From positions 1 through 64,000 of the forward strand of contig NZ_JAMBOT010000010.1 of the NCBI RefSeq assembly GCF_023715725.1: a stretch of 64,000 nt of DNA, in the 5' to 3' direction. The position numbers and the translations under genes are program-made. How positions within the stretch are numbered: the first letter of the stretch is position 1; each line of letters opens with the position of its first letter. The stretch comes from Paenibacillus pasadenensis. Its GTDB lineage: Bacteria; Bacillota; Bacilli; Paenibacillales; Paenibacillaceae. Positions 48,852-58,911 of this stretch are shown piece by piece. The notes beneath the pieces are model-generated. The model ran no database searches. It was given only the letters and a program-made list of their open reading frames with translations, and was not told the origin of the DNA.

Positions 48852-50471
48852 ATGGCACAAGCATGGAGAAAAGCATCGATCGTATTAGCCTCTTCACTTC
48901 TCGTTCTGACCGCTGCCTGCAGCTCGAACTCCAATTCGGGAGCAACCAACAACACACCGGCAAGCCCGAGCGCAAGCACGGCGCCTTCTAACGAACCAGA
49001 AGCTCCGAAAGAGCCGGTAAAACTGAGCATCTACAGCTATGACCGTACGGACTACGGCAATGACCGGGTTGTGCAGGAGATTGAGAAGCAGACGAATACC
49101 GATCTGACGATACAGCCCGGCATTCCTTGGGATCCCGAGCAGCTTAACGTGATGACCGCTACGGGCAAATACCCGGACGTCATTACGATTATCGACAACG
49201 ATACGTTTGACCGCACCGGACAATGGATCAAAAGCGGCATTCTCGCTCCGATCACGGACGAGATGCTGGAGCAGCTTCCAAACTTGAAAGCGCTGCTTAC
49301 CCAGCCGGAGTTCGCCGATCTGAAGGTTGACGGCAAATACTATCTCATTCCAATGCGCGACGAGCCGCCGCTCGGCTCTGCGGGACAATTTATTTTCCAA
49401 ATCCGCAAGGATTGGCTCGACAAGCTCAGTCTGCCGGTTCCAGCCACAACGGACGAGTTCATGAATACGCTGCTTAAATTCAAAACAGAGGACCCGGACG
49501 GCAACGGCAAAGCGGATTCGTACGGCCTGATTACGAACGGCCTCGACAAGCTGGTCGGCTACAGCGCAGGATTTTTCGGAATTCCGCATGACGAGCGCAG
49601 CACGGGCTTCCTGAAAGTCGGCGACGGCTATGAGTATTGGGCGGTCCAGCCGCAGGTGAAGGATACGCTTAAATGGGTCAAACAGCTGTATGACAACGGC
49701 TTGATCCATCCCGACACGCTGACGCAAACGAATATTACAAAAACACGTCCGGTGTTCGCAGAAGGCCGGATCGGCGTGACGGTCGAGAACATGAACTTTG
49801 ACCAGCTCGTCAACCGCAACAACGCGCTGAAACAGAACGCGCCTGACGGCAACGTCATTCAGATGTCCGCGCTGAAAGGAACGGACGGAGCGTTTGGCTA
49901 CTCTAAAGGCAACGGACACTGGGCGTACACGGCTATTTCCAGCCAGGCCAAAGACCCGCTGGCGGCCGCGAAGCTGCTCGACTTCCTCATTTCCGAAGAA
50001 GGAACGAAGCTTAGCACGGTCGGCATTGAGGGCGTTCACTACAAAATGGAAGGCGACAAGCTGGTCTGGAACGAAGAAGAGAAGAAGAAGGACCCGGGCT
50101 TCAACGTTAACACATCCGGTCAATTCCATGAGCTGAACTGGGGTCTGGTGCGCTGGTCGCCAATGATCAGCGACTTCTATATCAAAGCGTCGGAAACCGG
50201 AACGCCGGGCTACGGCAATCTGATCAAGGAAAACCTGGAGCGCGTGAACAAGTTCCTCATCGAGCCTGCATCCTATAATGCAATGAACGAGGAATGGTCC
50301 AAGTTCATCGGGACGGGCAAAACGCTGCAAAACGAGTTTTTCATCCAGGCTGTTACGGGCAAGGTTGATATCGATAAAGGGTTCGATAAATTTGTAACAG
50401 ACTGGAAAGCATCCGGCGGCGAAGCAGCAATGAAAGCAATGAGCGACACGATTGCGGCAAGCCAATCCTAG
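48852..50471 (+). CDS. Sugar-binding lipoprotein, LplA-like (first copy)
   Basis: A 539-residue extracellular receptor. The signal ends at the lipobox LTAAC (Cys23); a Ser/Asn/Ala/Pro-rich tether follows. The mature domain has LSIYSYDRTDYGNDRVVQEI, YPDVITIIDNDTFDRTGQWI and the calcium-like DPDGNGKADSYGL loop seen in this family. It is followed by a terminator-like hairpin and a second, related receptor gene. The ATG at 48852 is preferred over the frame start at 48810 because the signal peptide begins there. Confidence 0.9.
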   Translation: MAQAWRKASIVLASSLLVLTAACSSNSNSGATNNTPASPSASTAPSNEPEAPKEPVKLSIYSYDRTDYGNDRVVQEIEKQTNTDLTIQPGIPWDPEQLNVMTATGKYPDVITIIDNDTFDRTGQWIKSGILAPITDEMLEQLPNLKALLTQPEFADLKVDGKYYLIPMRDEPPLGSAGQFIFQIRKDWLDKLSLPVPATTDEFMNTLLKFKTEDPDGNGKADSYGLITNGLDKLVGYSAGFFGIPHDERSTGFLKVGDGYEYWAVQPQVKDTLKWVKQLYDNGLIHPDTLTQTNITKTRPVFAEGRIGVTVENMNFDQLVNRNNALKQNAPDGNVIQMSALKGTDGAFGYSKGNGHWAYTAISSQAKDPLAAAKLLDFLISEEGTKLSTVGIEGVHYKMEGDKLVWNEEEKKKDPGFNVNTSGQFHELNWGLVRWSPMISDFYIKASETGTPGYGNLIKENLERVNKFLIEPASYNAMNEEWSKFIGTGKTLQNEFFIQAVTGKVDIDKGFDKFVTDWKASGGEAAMKAMSDTIAASQS

Positions 50472-50477
50472 CGCAGA

Positions 50478-50517
50478 GAAGAGAAGATAGAGATCCCGTC
50501 TATCTTCTCTTCCCTTT
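50478..50517 (+). terminator. Hairpin between the two receptor genes
   Basis: GAAGAGAAGATAGA (50478-50491) pairs with TCTATCTTCTCTTC (50499-50512), then a CCTTTTCT tail. It may reduce read-through so that the first receptor is made in excess over the second. Confidence 0.75.
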
Positions 50518-50570
50518 TCTGAGTTTTCGGATACAATGTGACTTAATACCATAAGGGGGGAGGAGTAATC

Positions 50571-52142
50571 GTGCAAAAGACTCAGCGTATTCTAGGTATA
50601 CTTCTGGCCGGCGCAATTGGCCTTGCGGGCTGCAGCTCCTCCTCCTCAACTACGGACGGAGACAAAGCCGTACCGATCAGTATTTACAGCTTCGACCGGC
50701 AAAATTACGGCAATCAAAACGATCGCGTGCTGGATGCGATTGAGAAAGCAACCGGAACGCTAATATCGCTGCAAACTGGCGGCTGGGAGGACACCCAGCT
50801 TGATATTTTAATGGCGACGGGCAGTTATCCCGATGTGCTGACGATCGTGGACAATGAGAAAACCGGCCGCTTCAACAAATGGATCAAGGAAGAAAGCATT
50901 ATTCCGTTTACCGACGAGCTGATTGAAGGTTTGCCCAATCTTCAGGCGCATCTCCAGGACCCCGCTTACGACGAGCTGCGCATAAACGGCGAGCTGTACG
51001 GCCTGCCGCTGCGCGACGAGCTGCCGCAGGGCAGCCCTGGCCAGCATGTGCTTATTTTGCGCCAGGACTGGCTGGATAAGCTTGGTCTGCCGACGCCGGA
51101 TACGCTCCAGCAGTTCCGCGACACGCTCATTGCTTTTCGCGACCGGGATCCTGACGGCAACGGAGTTCATGATACGTACGGCATTATAGGCAATGGGCTG
51201 ACCTCGCTTGTCCGCAATCTGATGGGCGCGTGGGGCATCCCGATCGACGCAAGGAGCACCGGATTTCTTCAGGTTGGCACCTCGTATCAGTATTGGGTCA
51301 TCCAGCCCGAGGTGAAGGAAGCGATCAAATACGTCAAAGAGCTGTACGACCAGCAGCTGATTCAGCCGTTCACGCTGTCCGCAGCTACCAATGTGCAGGT
51401 ACGGCCCCGTTTCGTTGAGGGCCGGGTTGGCGCTATGTTCGACAACGCTAATTTCGAGGAGCTGATCAAGAAGGAGGAACAGCTGAAGCGGAATTTCAAG
51501 GACGCCAGGCTGATGGAGGCTGCTGCTCTTGCCGGACCGAAAGGGAAACGGGGCTACAGCGTTGGTTCCGGCTTCTGGGGCTACACGGTTATTACCGATA
51601 AAGCCAAAGATCCTAAGGCAGCGGCTAGGCTGCTGGATTATTTGCTGTCGGACGAAGGCAATCGCCTGACGCTGTACGGGCTGCCGGATGTTCATTACAA
51701 GGAAGACGCCAACCGGGTTTCGCTGCGGCTGGACGAGCGCAAGAACGATATCGGCTTTGGTTCTCTGCATCCAGAGGCGGCTCACGAGCTCAATTGGGGG
51801 CTTGTCAGCTGGTCGCGCATGACGGAAAAGGATTATTTGAAATTCCGGGAGTCGAGCACGCCTGGTTTCACCAAGGTCGTACAAGACAATCTGGAGCGGA
51901 TCAACCGCTATCGGATCGAACCGGCTTCCTATAATCTGGCGACACCGCTGTGGGTTTCGTTCAAGTCTACGTCCGACGAGCTGACCGAGGCTTATTTCGG
52001 AAAAATGATTATGGGCGAGTTGGACATTGAGGAAGGCTTCAGCAGGTTCGTCGACAAGTGGAAGGAATCCGGCGGAGCGGAAGCGATGAGCGAAATGAGC
52101 CAGGCGCTAGCAAAGTCGGCGAAGACGGGAGCACCGGAATAA
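50571..52142 (+). CDS. Sugar-binding lipoprotein, LplA-like (second copy)
   Basis: A 523-residue paralogue of the preceding receptor, alike along its whole length (ISIYSFDRQNYGNQNDRVLD; YPDVLTIVDNEKTGRFNKWI; DPDGNGVHDTYGIIGNGLTS). The lipobox is GLAGC (Cys21). It starts with GTG behind the strong site GGGGGGGAGGAG and ends 13 bases before the regulator gene, so those two are a unit. Two receptors on one permease pair suggests either two related sugars, or that this copy works mainly as a sensor for the membrane-bound regulator. Both are inference. Confidence 0.88.
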   Translation: MQKTQRILGILLAGAIGLAGCSSSSSTTDGDKAVPISIYSFDRQNYGNQNDRVLDAIEKATGTLISLQTGGWEDTQLDILMATGSYPDVLTIVDNEKTGRFNKWIKEESIIPFTDELIEGLPNLQAHLQDPAYDELRINGELYGLPLRDELPQGSPGQHVLILRQDWLDKLGLPTPDTLQQFRDTLIAFRDRDPDGNGVHDTYGIIGNGLTSLVRNLMGAWGIPIDARSTGFLQVGTSYQYWVIQPEVKEAIKYVKELYDQQLIQPFTLSAATNVQVRPRFVEGRVGAMFDNANFEELIKKEEQLKRNFKDARLMEAAALAGPKGKRGYSVGSGFWGYTVITDKAKDPKAAARLLDYLLSDEGNRLTLYGLPDVHYKEDANRVSLRLDERKNDIGFGSLHPEAAHELNWGLVSWSRMTEKDYLKFRESSTPGFTKVVQDNLERINRYRIEPASYNLATPLWVSFKSTSDELTEAYFGKMIMGELDIEEGFSRFVDKWKESGGAEAMSEMSQALAKSAKTGAPE

Positions 52143-52155
52143 AGGAGCGACGACC

Positions 52156-54531
52156 ATGACCGCATTCAAGAGAAAGCTTTATGCCCGGTTGTCCCGAAGC
52201 CAGCTGCATGTTTATTTTGCGCTTGTTGTGCTGCTTGTCGTGACCATGATTGGTCTGCCGACCTATACGCTGTATACCAATATGCTGAAAGGCCAGATTG
52301 ATACGATTCACAAATCGCTGATCGGGCAAGTTCTGTCCACCTACGACGGTCTGCTGCAGGAAATCGACCGGACCTCGGTCCGTCTGGCCGAAAATGCCGC
52401 CCTGAACCAGTTTGTTTTCCGGGAGCAGAATGAGCTGTTCGAGAGCGAGCAGGAATACCAGCTATATTTAAAGGAGCTGCACGGCATCATCGCCAACGAG
52501 GAGAAATTCTACTCCAACATTGGCGGCATCTATTTGTATATTCCAAAGTCAGGAAGCATCGTGACCAGCGATACCGTCATACCGCTTGGAGAATATCCGG
52601 ACGGGGAATACGTCGCTTTTGTATCGGAGGGCCGTCAATCCACCTTCTGGAGCGACGTCCGAACGACTAAGGCCAGAATGATCAGCGGATATCCCTCGAA
52701 GGAAGAAGTGGTGACGCTATACCGCAATCTGAGCAATGACGGTCTGCATAACGACGCCATTTTGTTCATTGATGTCAGAATGAGTCTGTTCCGCCAAGCA
52801 AACAGCTGGAGCGAAAATAATTCGGCTGCGCTGATTATATCCACTCCGGACAACAAGCTGATTTTTTCGGAGACAGGAGAGGCCGAGGATCACGGAGCTC
52901 TGGTCACGAAGGCGATGGAGAACAAGCTGGACGCCAATCATTATTTCAAATCCACAGCGCAGTCTTCCTACAATGACTGGAGCTATTCCGTGCTTATGCC
53001 GAAGCAGCGGCTGTTTGCGCCGACTCAGTTTGTGGCGCGCGTCACTTTTTCGCTCTGCATCGCTGTGCTGATTGTCGGACTAGTCGTGTCTCTCTATTTC
53101 AGCCGCAGATTCCACCGTCCGCTGGAAGCGGCATTAGGCAAATGGAGAAATGCGGCCGCAGGAGGAAGCCCGGACAATGCGGATCAATCCGGCTCCTTGC
53201 AGGATGCCATCCAATATCTCGTGCAGTCCACCCAGTCTTACGCAAGTCTGCTGGAATCCAACCAGAACGCGATTCGCAGCTCGATGCTGTCCGGATTGCT
53301 GAAAAACAACGAATGGCCTGCCGATACGGGAATGGGCTTTCTTCCGGGGCGAGATGCGGCTTTTTTCCAGGTCATCACCTGTGTCCGCGACGAAAGCGAA
53401 GATTTGAGCGAGCAGGACAAAGGGCTGCTTCAGTTTGCCATCTACAATTTGTCTAAGGAATGGTTTGCGGCTGAGCTGCCCTCCTGCGGCTGCGAGCTCG
53501 TTTCCTTGGACGACTCCTCCATCTGCATTCTGCTGCACGGTCTCTTGGGCGATCCCGATCAGCCTTCCGAGGAGGAGGTCATGGAGCTGCTGGGCAGATT
53601 GCGGGAGCAGCTTCGTTCCTATCCGCATTTTGCATGGACGTTTGGCATCGGCAACCGTTATGCGGACGCCGACCTTGTATCCACCTCGTTCCGGGAATCT
53701 CAGCTTGCCGTTCAATACCGCGTATTCCGCGGCAAGGGCAGCCTGATTCCATTCGGAGAGCTGCTGACAGGAGACAATCCGGTTCAGACCCGCGCAGACG
53801 AATGGATCAAGTATAAAGACCGGATTTTGACCGGCATCCGCTCCCGCAATCAGGAGACGACGCGCCGGGCCGTGCTGGAGCTGTGCGAATGGATGGAACG
53901 TTCTCCGGGCGGCAGCCGCATCGGCGCTTCCTGGAACCGTACCGCCTGGCACCGGATTCACTATATGAGTTATTCCATCTTTAATGAAATGGAGAAGCTG
54001 CTGGTTGAGCTGAATGTGGAGCGGTCCTCCGTTTATCCCGGGGAGCAGCCTTTCGGAAAGCTGATTGAGACGAACCCGACCGTTGTGGAAATCCGCGCAC
54101 TGCTGCTGGATGCCTGCGAACGGCTGATTCGCCATCTGGAGGAGATGCCGACCGCATCCAAATCCACTCTTGTTGTGTCCGTTGTCGAATTCATTCGCAG
54201 TGAGTTCAGCGACCAGCAGCTCAGTCTTGAGAGCACGGCTGGGAAGTTCGGCATGAACCCGAGTTACCTTGGCCAGCTCTTAAAAAGGGAGATGAACCGG
54301 ACGTTCCTGCAGCTGCTGAGCGAGGTTCGGATTGAGCAGGCGAAGCGCTTGCTTGCCGATCCCGCCATTCAAATTCAGGATGTCGCTACTGGAGTCGGAT
54401 ACGGCAACAGATCGACCTTTATCCGTATATTCAAATCCCAGATTGGCATGACGCCATCGGAGTACCGTAACCGGATGCTGCTGGACAAGAAGGGAGAAAT
54501 GGACGATCTTGAAGAAAACTGGATGGGATGA
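52156..54531 (+). CDS. Membrane-bound AraC-type regulator, YesS-like
   Basis: A 791-residue transmembrane regulator. TM1 is at about residues 19-41. A large extracellular sensor region (about 42-290) follows, then TM2 at about 296-317. A cytoplasmic helical and GGDEF-like linker comes next. The AraC helix-turn-helix pair is at about 675-775 (FIRSEFSDQQLSLESTAGKF, YLGQLLKREMNRTFLQLL, ATGVGYGNRSTFIRIFKSQI, GMTPSEYR). Such proteins in Paenibacillus and Bacillus (YesS, YtdP) control polysaccharide-use genes around them. It is coupled to the second receptor gene upstream. Confidence 0.9.
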   Translation: MTAFKRKLYARLSRSQLHVYFALVVLLVVTMIGLPTYTLYTNMLKGQIDTIHKSLIGQVLSTYDGLLQEIDRTSVRLAENAALNQFVFREQNELFESEQEYQLYLKELHGIIANEEKFYSNIGGIYLYIPKSGSIVTSDTVIPLGEYPDGEYVAFVSEGRQSTFWSDVRTTKARMISGYPSKEEVVTLYRNLSNDGLHNDAILFIDVRMSLFRQANSWSENNSAALIISTPDNKLIFSETGEAEDHGALVTKAMENKLDANHYFKSTAQSSYNDWSYSVLMPKQRLFAPTQFVARVTFSLCIAVLIVGLVVSLYFSRRFHRPLEAALGKWRNAAAGGSPDNADQSGSLQDAIQYLVQSTQSYASLLESNQNAIRSSMLSGLLKNNEWPADTGMGFLPGRDAAFFQVITCVRDESEDLSEQDKGLLQFAIYNLSKEWFAAELPSCGCELVSLDDSSICILLHGLLGDPDQPSEEEVMELLGRLREQLRSYPHFAWTFGIGNRYADADLVSTSFRESQLAVQYRVFRGKGSLIPFGELLTGDNPVQTRADEWIKYKDRILTGIRSRNQETTRRAVLELCEWMERSPGGSRIGASWNRTAWHRIHYMSYSIFNEMEKLLVELNVERSSVYPGEQPFGKLIETNPTVVEIRALLLDACERLIRHLEEMPTASKSTLVVSVVEFIRSEFSDQQLSLESTAGKFGMNPSYLGQLLKREMNRTFLQLLSEVRIEQAKRLLADPAIQIQDVATGVGYGNRSTFIRIFKSQIGMTPSEYRNRMLLDKKGEMDDLEENWMG

Positions 54532-54620
54532 GCGGGCAATGCTCCCGCTCCTGCCTTCTCCGATGAACGCACGCCAGCTCGACGGAGTGTGGAGGCCGGG
54601 ATTGGCTTGATGTGCGCGAT

Positions 54621-54654
54621 GCCCCGCAGCTGGAGCTGCGGGGCTTTCATTTTG
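54621..54654 (+). terminator. Intrinsic terminator of the carbohydrate operon
   Basis: GCCCCGCAGCT (54621-54631), then its complement AGCTGCGGGGC (54634-54644), followed by TTTCATTTT. Confidence 0.88.
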
Positions 54655-55330
54655 ACCTGAAGAGCTCCGTACCCACTCTGGAATATTTAATGGAGACGGT
54701 AGATACATTTGAAGCACAAACGATACGAGTGGCTGTCGGAAGACGGGCTGCTCTCGCAGTTCTGCCCATCGGAGCCTGGCGCGCTGGCGCTTCTTTCTAC
54801 ATGAAAACACAAATATTGCCCAGGCAATGGAGTGGATCCGCGCTCGGCTGGACGCAAGGGAAGAAATATGCGACGCAAAGAGCCTATCAGCAGGCAGCGG
54901 TTCAAAAGCTGGAGGGCGCGGCGGAGCGAGCTTGGCCGGCATGCGGAGAGACAGCAGCTGTTGGCGCAGTATAAAATACAGTGCTCGCTCTGGAGAACGG
55001 TCTTCGGCAGAACGAATGGCGAATGTACGGGATAATTGTCGAACGGCGGATGAGCGCGATCACATTGCAAAACGCGACCAGGACAATCTTGATCAAGCGG
55101 CTAGGAAGGAGGCTGAGGAGCTTGTGATGAACAAACTCTTTGTATATATGAAACGTATCGACCACCTCAACCGGATGATGGTTGGGAAGCCTGTTCTATA
55201 ATTTGTCTCACTATTCTGGATAAGTGTCAAAATCCTTAGTTCGCATTACAACCGTCTTGTACTGGTTCAAACGGAGTGCGATAGTGATGGGGAAGCCATT
55301 GCTTCAATCCATGACTGGGATGGTGGAACC
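54655..55330. other. Gene-poor stretch before the GH16 gene
   Basis: About 675 bases without a convincing gene. Open frames exist on both strands (for example 54827-55201 plus) but lack recognisable domains or good starts. The last 130 bases, which are AT-richer, probably hold the promoter of the glucanase gene. The rest may be decayed coding DNA. Confidence 0.4.
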
Positions 55331-57841
55331 GTGAAGAAGAGATGGAGGCATGCTTTACTAACCGTTTCTGCAGTGCTGCTTGCTACAGCTTCGTTGCAGG
55401 TCGTGCCTGCACCGAAGGCAGAAGCATTTGATTGGTACGGTCACAAAGGGGAAGGGACATTCAGAGAAGATTTTAACGGGACGGAGCTGGATTCGACAAA
55501 GTGGCTCATTGCCGCGAAACAATGGGGAGGCGACAATAACGGAGTAGTGCCTGAAAATGTGAAGCTGTCGAACGGCAAGCTCATTTTGGAGGCACATGGC
55601 GACAACTATACGGGAGATGTGCTCGGTTTAAAACGCGACGTTACAGCTCCAGGCGGAGTTAAGCTAGGCGGTAAAACTAGAGTGGGCGCAGCTATCGCAT
55701 CTCGCGATTACATGGGCTCCGGCAAGTACACGATGCGCGCCAAAATTATCGGCAAGCTTGGTGTAGCGTCCACGATGTGGACGTTCAATTACCAGGAATA
55801 CTATCCGGGAGATCCTGAATTCGATCGTGCGGTGAATGCGGGACTTGCATCTCCTACGGCGGACTACTACGCTTTTAACCATGAAATCGACATCGAGCTT
55901 CCGGGCCGTCCTGGACCGGCTCATACCGGACAGGCTTTCAACAAAGCGCTGTTCAACACCTTCACAGGCGAAAATGACGGCGAGTATCAAACGACTTACG
56001 GCAATCTGCCCGTCAACGTAGCGGACGGACAGTTCCATGATTACAGCTTTGAATGGCATACCGGCAGCCCGACGGAAGCGCGTCGCGTCGATTTTTATAT
56101 CGACAATGTCAAAGTAGCGACGAATTACAACTTTGTCCCAACTAATGCGGGCCGTCTGTGGCTGGGCGCATGGTTCCCTAACACATGGGCTGGCGGACCG
56201 CCAAGCTTCGATGTGGAGCAAATGGAAGTTGACTGGTTCGAGTTCACGCCTTACAACGAGCCGGGCGACACCTGGATGCCGGAGACGTTCCCGGACGACG
56301 GCTGGGAGTCGATGGACTTCCGTCCGATGACCGCAGGTGAAATCAACCAGCGCAAACCGTCTGCAAACGGCATTTGGCGCGATGATTTCAACGGCACAAC
56401 GCTTGATCCGGGTGACTGGCTTGTCGCTAAGAAGAACTGGGGCGGTCAGCTCGGCAACGGCCAGACCGGCCAGAGCTACAACGGCGGCGTACATCCCGAC
56501 AACGTGAAGCTGGACGGCCAAGGCAATCTGATTTTGGAAGCGCACGGCAACTACTACAATGGACTTCCGCTTGGCATTAACCGCACCGGGGCGCCGCGCA
56601 AGGACGGCAAACGGGTTGGCGCCGCAATTGCGACGAACCGTTATTTCGGCTCAGGCGAGTATGAGGTCAGAATGAAGGTTCCAAACATCAACAACGGCTC
56701 GGCGCATGGCGCGGTACCGGCGGTTTGGACGTTCCATTACCAAGAATTCGACGAAGGCTCACCGGAATACATTGCGAATAACGGATCCGGCGATTATTGG
56801 GCAAGCAATCACGAAATCGATATCGAGCTCCCGGGCCGTCCGGGTCCGGCTCACACCGGCATGTCGTTTGATAAAGCGCTGTTCAACACTTGGCAGGGCG
56901 AGCGGGAGACGCCGCAGGAGTACCATGCCAACTTCACGGACCTTGGCGAAAACGTAGCGATTACGGATGGCGGATGGCATACGTTTAAGTTCGTTTGGGA
57001 GACGGGAGATACGGCGCGCGGCATCCAGCCTAGCGTTAAATTCTATCTCGACGGCGATCTGAAATGGACGGCAACCGGCGCGCATTATGTGCCAAACAAA
57101 CCAGGCCGTCTGTGGCTGGGCTACTGGTTCCCGCGCAACTGGGCAGGAACGCCTAATTTCTCTACCTCTCAGCTGCTGATTGACTATGTAAGCATCAAGC
57201 CTTATGCAACGGGCGGCGCTGTTGTGCAGTCCGAGTCTTACCCAATGGACGGCTTTGCGGCATGGGAAGAGTATCCGGGATACGGCAACGCTCCATCGTC
57301 AACGCCGGCTCCTACACCAACGCCAATTCCTTCTGCAACCCCGACGCCTACAGCAACACCAACACCAACACCAACACCGTCGGCAACGCCTACACCAACA
57401 CCGACAGCTACGCCAACGCCAACCCCGGCGCCAAATCTTCTCGTTAATGGGAATTTTGCCTCGGCTATGAGCGGATGGACGCAAACCGGCGGCAGCGTAA
57501 GCGTCACGGGCGGCGAGATGGTGCTTGCATCCAACTCGGCTACATCCAGAGCGGAGCAGACCGTCACGGTCATTCCGGGACGCACGTACCGACTGACGGG
57601 CAGTTTGAAAAATTCAAATGCGGCATCGTGGTCGTATCTCGGCGTTGTCGGAACAACGACAAACGTAACGAACAGCCAAGGCACGACGAATAAGGAAGCC
57701 GGTTCAAACAGCACCTCCTACACGTCGGCTTGGGTTCAGTTTACGGCAAGCACCAGCTCCGTTACCGTTTACACTTCGTACTATAAAGACCAGCCGGGCA
57801 ACGGTTATGCCGACAATCTGACCTTGGTCGAAATTCCATAA
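55331..57841 (+). CDS. Secreted glycoside hydrolase with two GH16 domains and a C-terminal carbohydrate-binding module
   Basis: An 836-residue exported enzyme that should cut beta-1,3/1,4-type polysaccharides. A signal peptide ends at about residue 32 (APKAEA). GH16 domain A is at about 40-315 with the catalytic motif EIDIE at 185-189. Domain B is at about 345-635 with EIDIE at 495-499. Both nucleophile and acid/base Glu are present in each. A Pro/Thr linker of about 45 residues (655-703) leads to a CBM4/9-like module (about 705-836, NLLVNGNFASAMSGWTQTGG). The two domains share NHEIDIELPGRPGPAHTG and arose by duplication. It starts with GTG. Confidence 0.88.
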   Translation: MKKRWRHALLTVSAVLLATASLQVVPAPKAEAFDWYGHKGEGTFREDFNGTELDSTKWLIAAKQWGGDNNGVVPENVKLSNGKLILEAHGDNYTGDVLGLKRDVTAPGGVKLGGKTRVGAAIASRDYMGSGKYTMRAKIIGKLGVASTMWTFNYQEYYPGDPEFDRAVNAGLASPTADYYAFNHEIDIELPGRPGPAHTGQAFNKALFNTFTGENDGEYQTTYGNLPVNVADGQFHDYSFEWHTGSPTEARRVDFYIDNVKVATNYNFVPTNAGRLWLGAWFPNTWAGGPPSFDVEQMEVDWFEFTPYNEPGDTWMPETFPDDGWESMDFRPMTAGEINQRKPSANGIWRDDFNGTTLDPGDWLVAKKNWGGQLGNGQTGQSYNGGVHPDNVKLDGQGNLILEAHGNYYNGLPLGINRTGAPRKDGKRVGAAIATNRYFGSGEYEVRMKVPNINNGSAHGAVPAVWTFHYQEFDEGSPEYIANNGSGDYWASNHEIDIELPGRPGPAHTGMSFDKALFNTWQGERETPQEYHANFTDLGENVAITDGGWHTFKFVWETGDTARGIQPSVKFYLDGDLKWTATGAHYVPNKPGRLWLGYWFPRNWAGTPNFSTSQLLIDYVSIKPYATGGAVVQSESYPMDGFAAWEEYPGYGNAPSSTPAPTPTPIPSATPTPTATPTPTPTPSATPTPTPTATPTPTPAPNLLVNGNFASAMSGWTQTGGSVSVTGGEMVLASNSATSRAEQTVTVIPGRTYRLTGSLKNSNAASWSYLGVVGTTTNVTNSQGTTNKEAGSNSTSYTSAWVQFTASTSSVTVYTSYYKDQPGNGYADNLTLVEIP

Positions 57842-57851
57842 TCGATTAATC

Positions 57852-57886
57852 AAAAGCCGGACGCACCTGCGTCTGGCTTTTTTTAG
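57852..57886 (+). terminator. Intrinsic terminator of the GH16 gene
   Basis: AAAGCCGGACGCA, 2-base loop, TGCGTCTGGCTTT with one wobble pair, then a T run. Confidence 0.88.
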
Positions 57887-58084
57887 TCTCAAATCACTCA
57901 CTCAAGAAAACCGCGATTCTGACAGGTCATTCGGTGTATATTCATGAATTTATATAAATAAATATTAGAAATTTCTTAGCAATAATTAGAAAACTCTTAA
58001 AATTTACATATTCCTATCGGAAAAGTGATACCATCCTTGCGTCACATCATGAGAACAATACTAACACGGAGGATGGTCAACAAG

Positions 58085-58393
58085 ATGATGATTGAACTTA
58101 GCAATGCCACAGGCAAAGTGAAAAAAGTCAAAGTTGGTTTCAGCTGGACAACCTTGATTTTTGGGTTTTTCCCGGCACTGTTCAGAAGAGATTGGAAATG
58201 GGCTGGCGTTATTTTTATTTTGATTGTATTGGCATCTACTCCGACTGCTGGAACCGGATGGGTTTTTGTGCATGCGGTATTTGCTTTTATCTACAACAAA
58301 ATCTACATAACGAACCTGCTTAAAAGCGGCTATTACCCTGTGGATTCCCAATCCAAGACGATTTTGGAAGAGAAGGGCATGTTAGCGGCATAA
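58085..58393 (+). CDS. DUF2628-like membrane protein (first copy)
   Basis: A 102-residue protein with two to three helices. Its core VGFSWTTLIFGFFPALFRRD, with a short soluble start and NKIYITNLLKSGYYP after the last helix, matches the DUF2628-type pattern. Family role unknown. GGAGGA lies 11 bases before the ATG at 58085. It is followed by its own terminator and then by a close paralogue. Confidence 0.75.
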   Translation: MMIELSNATGKVKKVKVGFSWTTLIFGFFPALFRRDWKWAGVIFILIVLASTPTAGTGWVFVHAVFAFIYNKIYITNLLKSGYYPVDSQSKTILEEKGMLAA

Positions 58394-58404
58394 ACATAAC
58401 ATGG

Positions 58405-58436
58405 AAAAAGCATGACCAAATCGGTCATGCTTTTTT
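58405..58436 (+). terminator. Intrinsic terminator
   Basis: AAAAAGCATGACC (58405-58417), 5-base loop, GGTCATGCTTTTT: separates the two paralogues into distinct transcripts. Confidence 0.9.
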
Positions 58437-58557
58437 ATATGTCAAAAAATTGTATAAATTTAGATGAAAGCCTCAAAAAATTCATGCTGGATGACGAAAA
58501 ATGATACTAAGGCCCTATTCAAGCGAGAATGGGGTAGACATAATGGAGGGGATATAA

Positions 58558-58872
58558 ATGCACGTTCAACTCATTAATGCAGCAGGCGCAGTAAAAGATG
58601 TGAAGGTCGGTTTTAGCTGGACAACGTTTTTCTTTGGGTTTTTCCCGGCATTGTTCAGAGGGGATCTAAAGTGGGCCGTCATTATGTTTATCGCATGCGC
58701 AGCAGTAGGATTTTTCACTCTAGGTATTGGCGCATGGGTTCCGGCTATTATTTTCTCGTTCATCTACAATCAGATGTACATTAAAGAACTGATGGAAAAG
58801 GGATATTACCCGGCTAACGAATATGCTCAGCATCAGCTGCAAGCAAAAGGAATTATTGCGGCTGTTAGATAG
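58558..58872 (+). CDS. DUF2628-like membrane protein (second copy)
   Basis: A 104-residue paralogue of the gene at 58085: VKVGFSWTTFFFGFFPALFR, then a second helix and IYNQMYIKELMEKGYYP. Both copies keep the same length and layout, so the duplication is old enough for the sequences to diverge yet both look functional. GGAGGGGAT precedes the ATG. Has its own terminator (58912-58941). Confidence 0.78.
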   Translation: MHVQLINAAGAVKDVKVGFSWTTFFFGFFPALFRGDLKWAVIMFIACAAVGFFTLGIGAWVPAIIFSFIYNQMYIKELMEKGYYPANEYAQHQLQAKGIIAAVR

Positions 58873-58911
58873 AACGTTATTTTATTGGGAATATAATATG
58901 AACTCCAACTG

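Noticed and set aside
48894..50576. 560-codon minus-strand frame
   Set aside because: Lies exactly opposite a binding lipoprotein with signal peptide and family motifs; the antisense product has no domain.
54827..55201. Plus-strand frame of 124 codons before the GH16 gene
   Set aside because: No recognisable domain and no good ribosome site; competing frames of similar quality exist in the same stretch.
57238..57714. Minus-strand frame with VGVGVAVGVG repeats
   Set aside because: It is the reverse reading of the Pro/Thr linker tract of the GH16 enzyme, not a real repeat protein.
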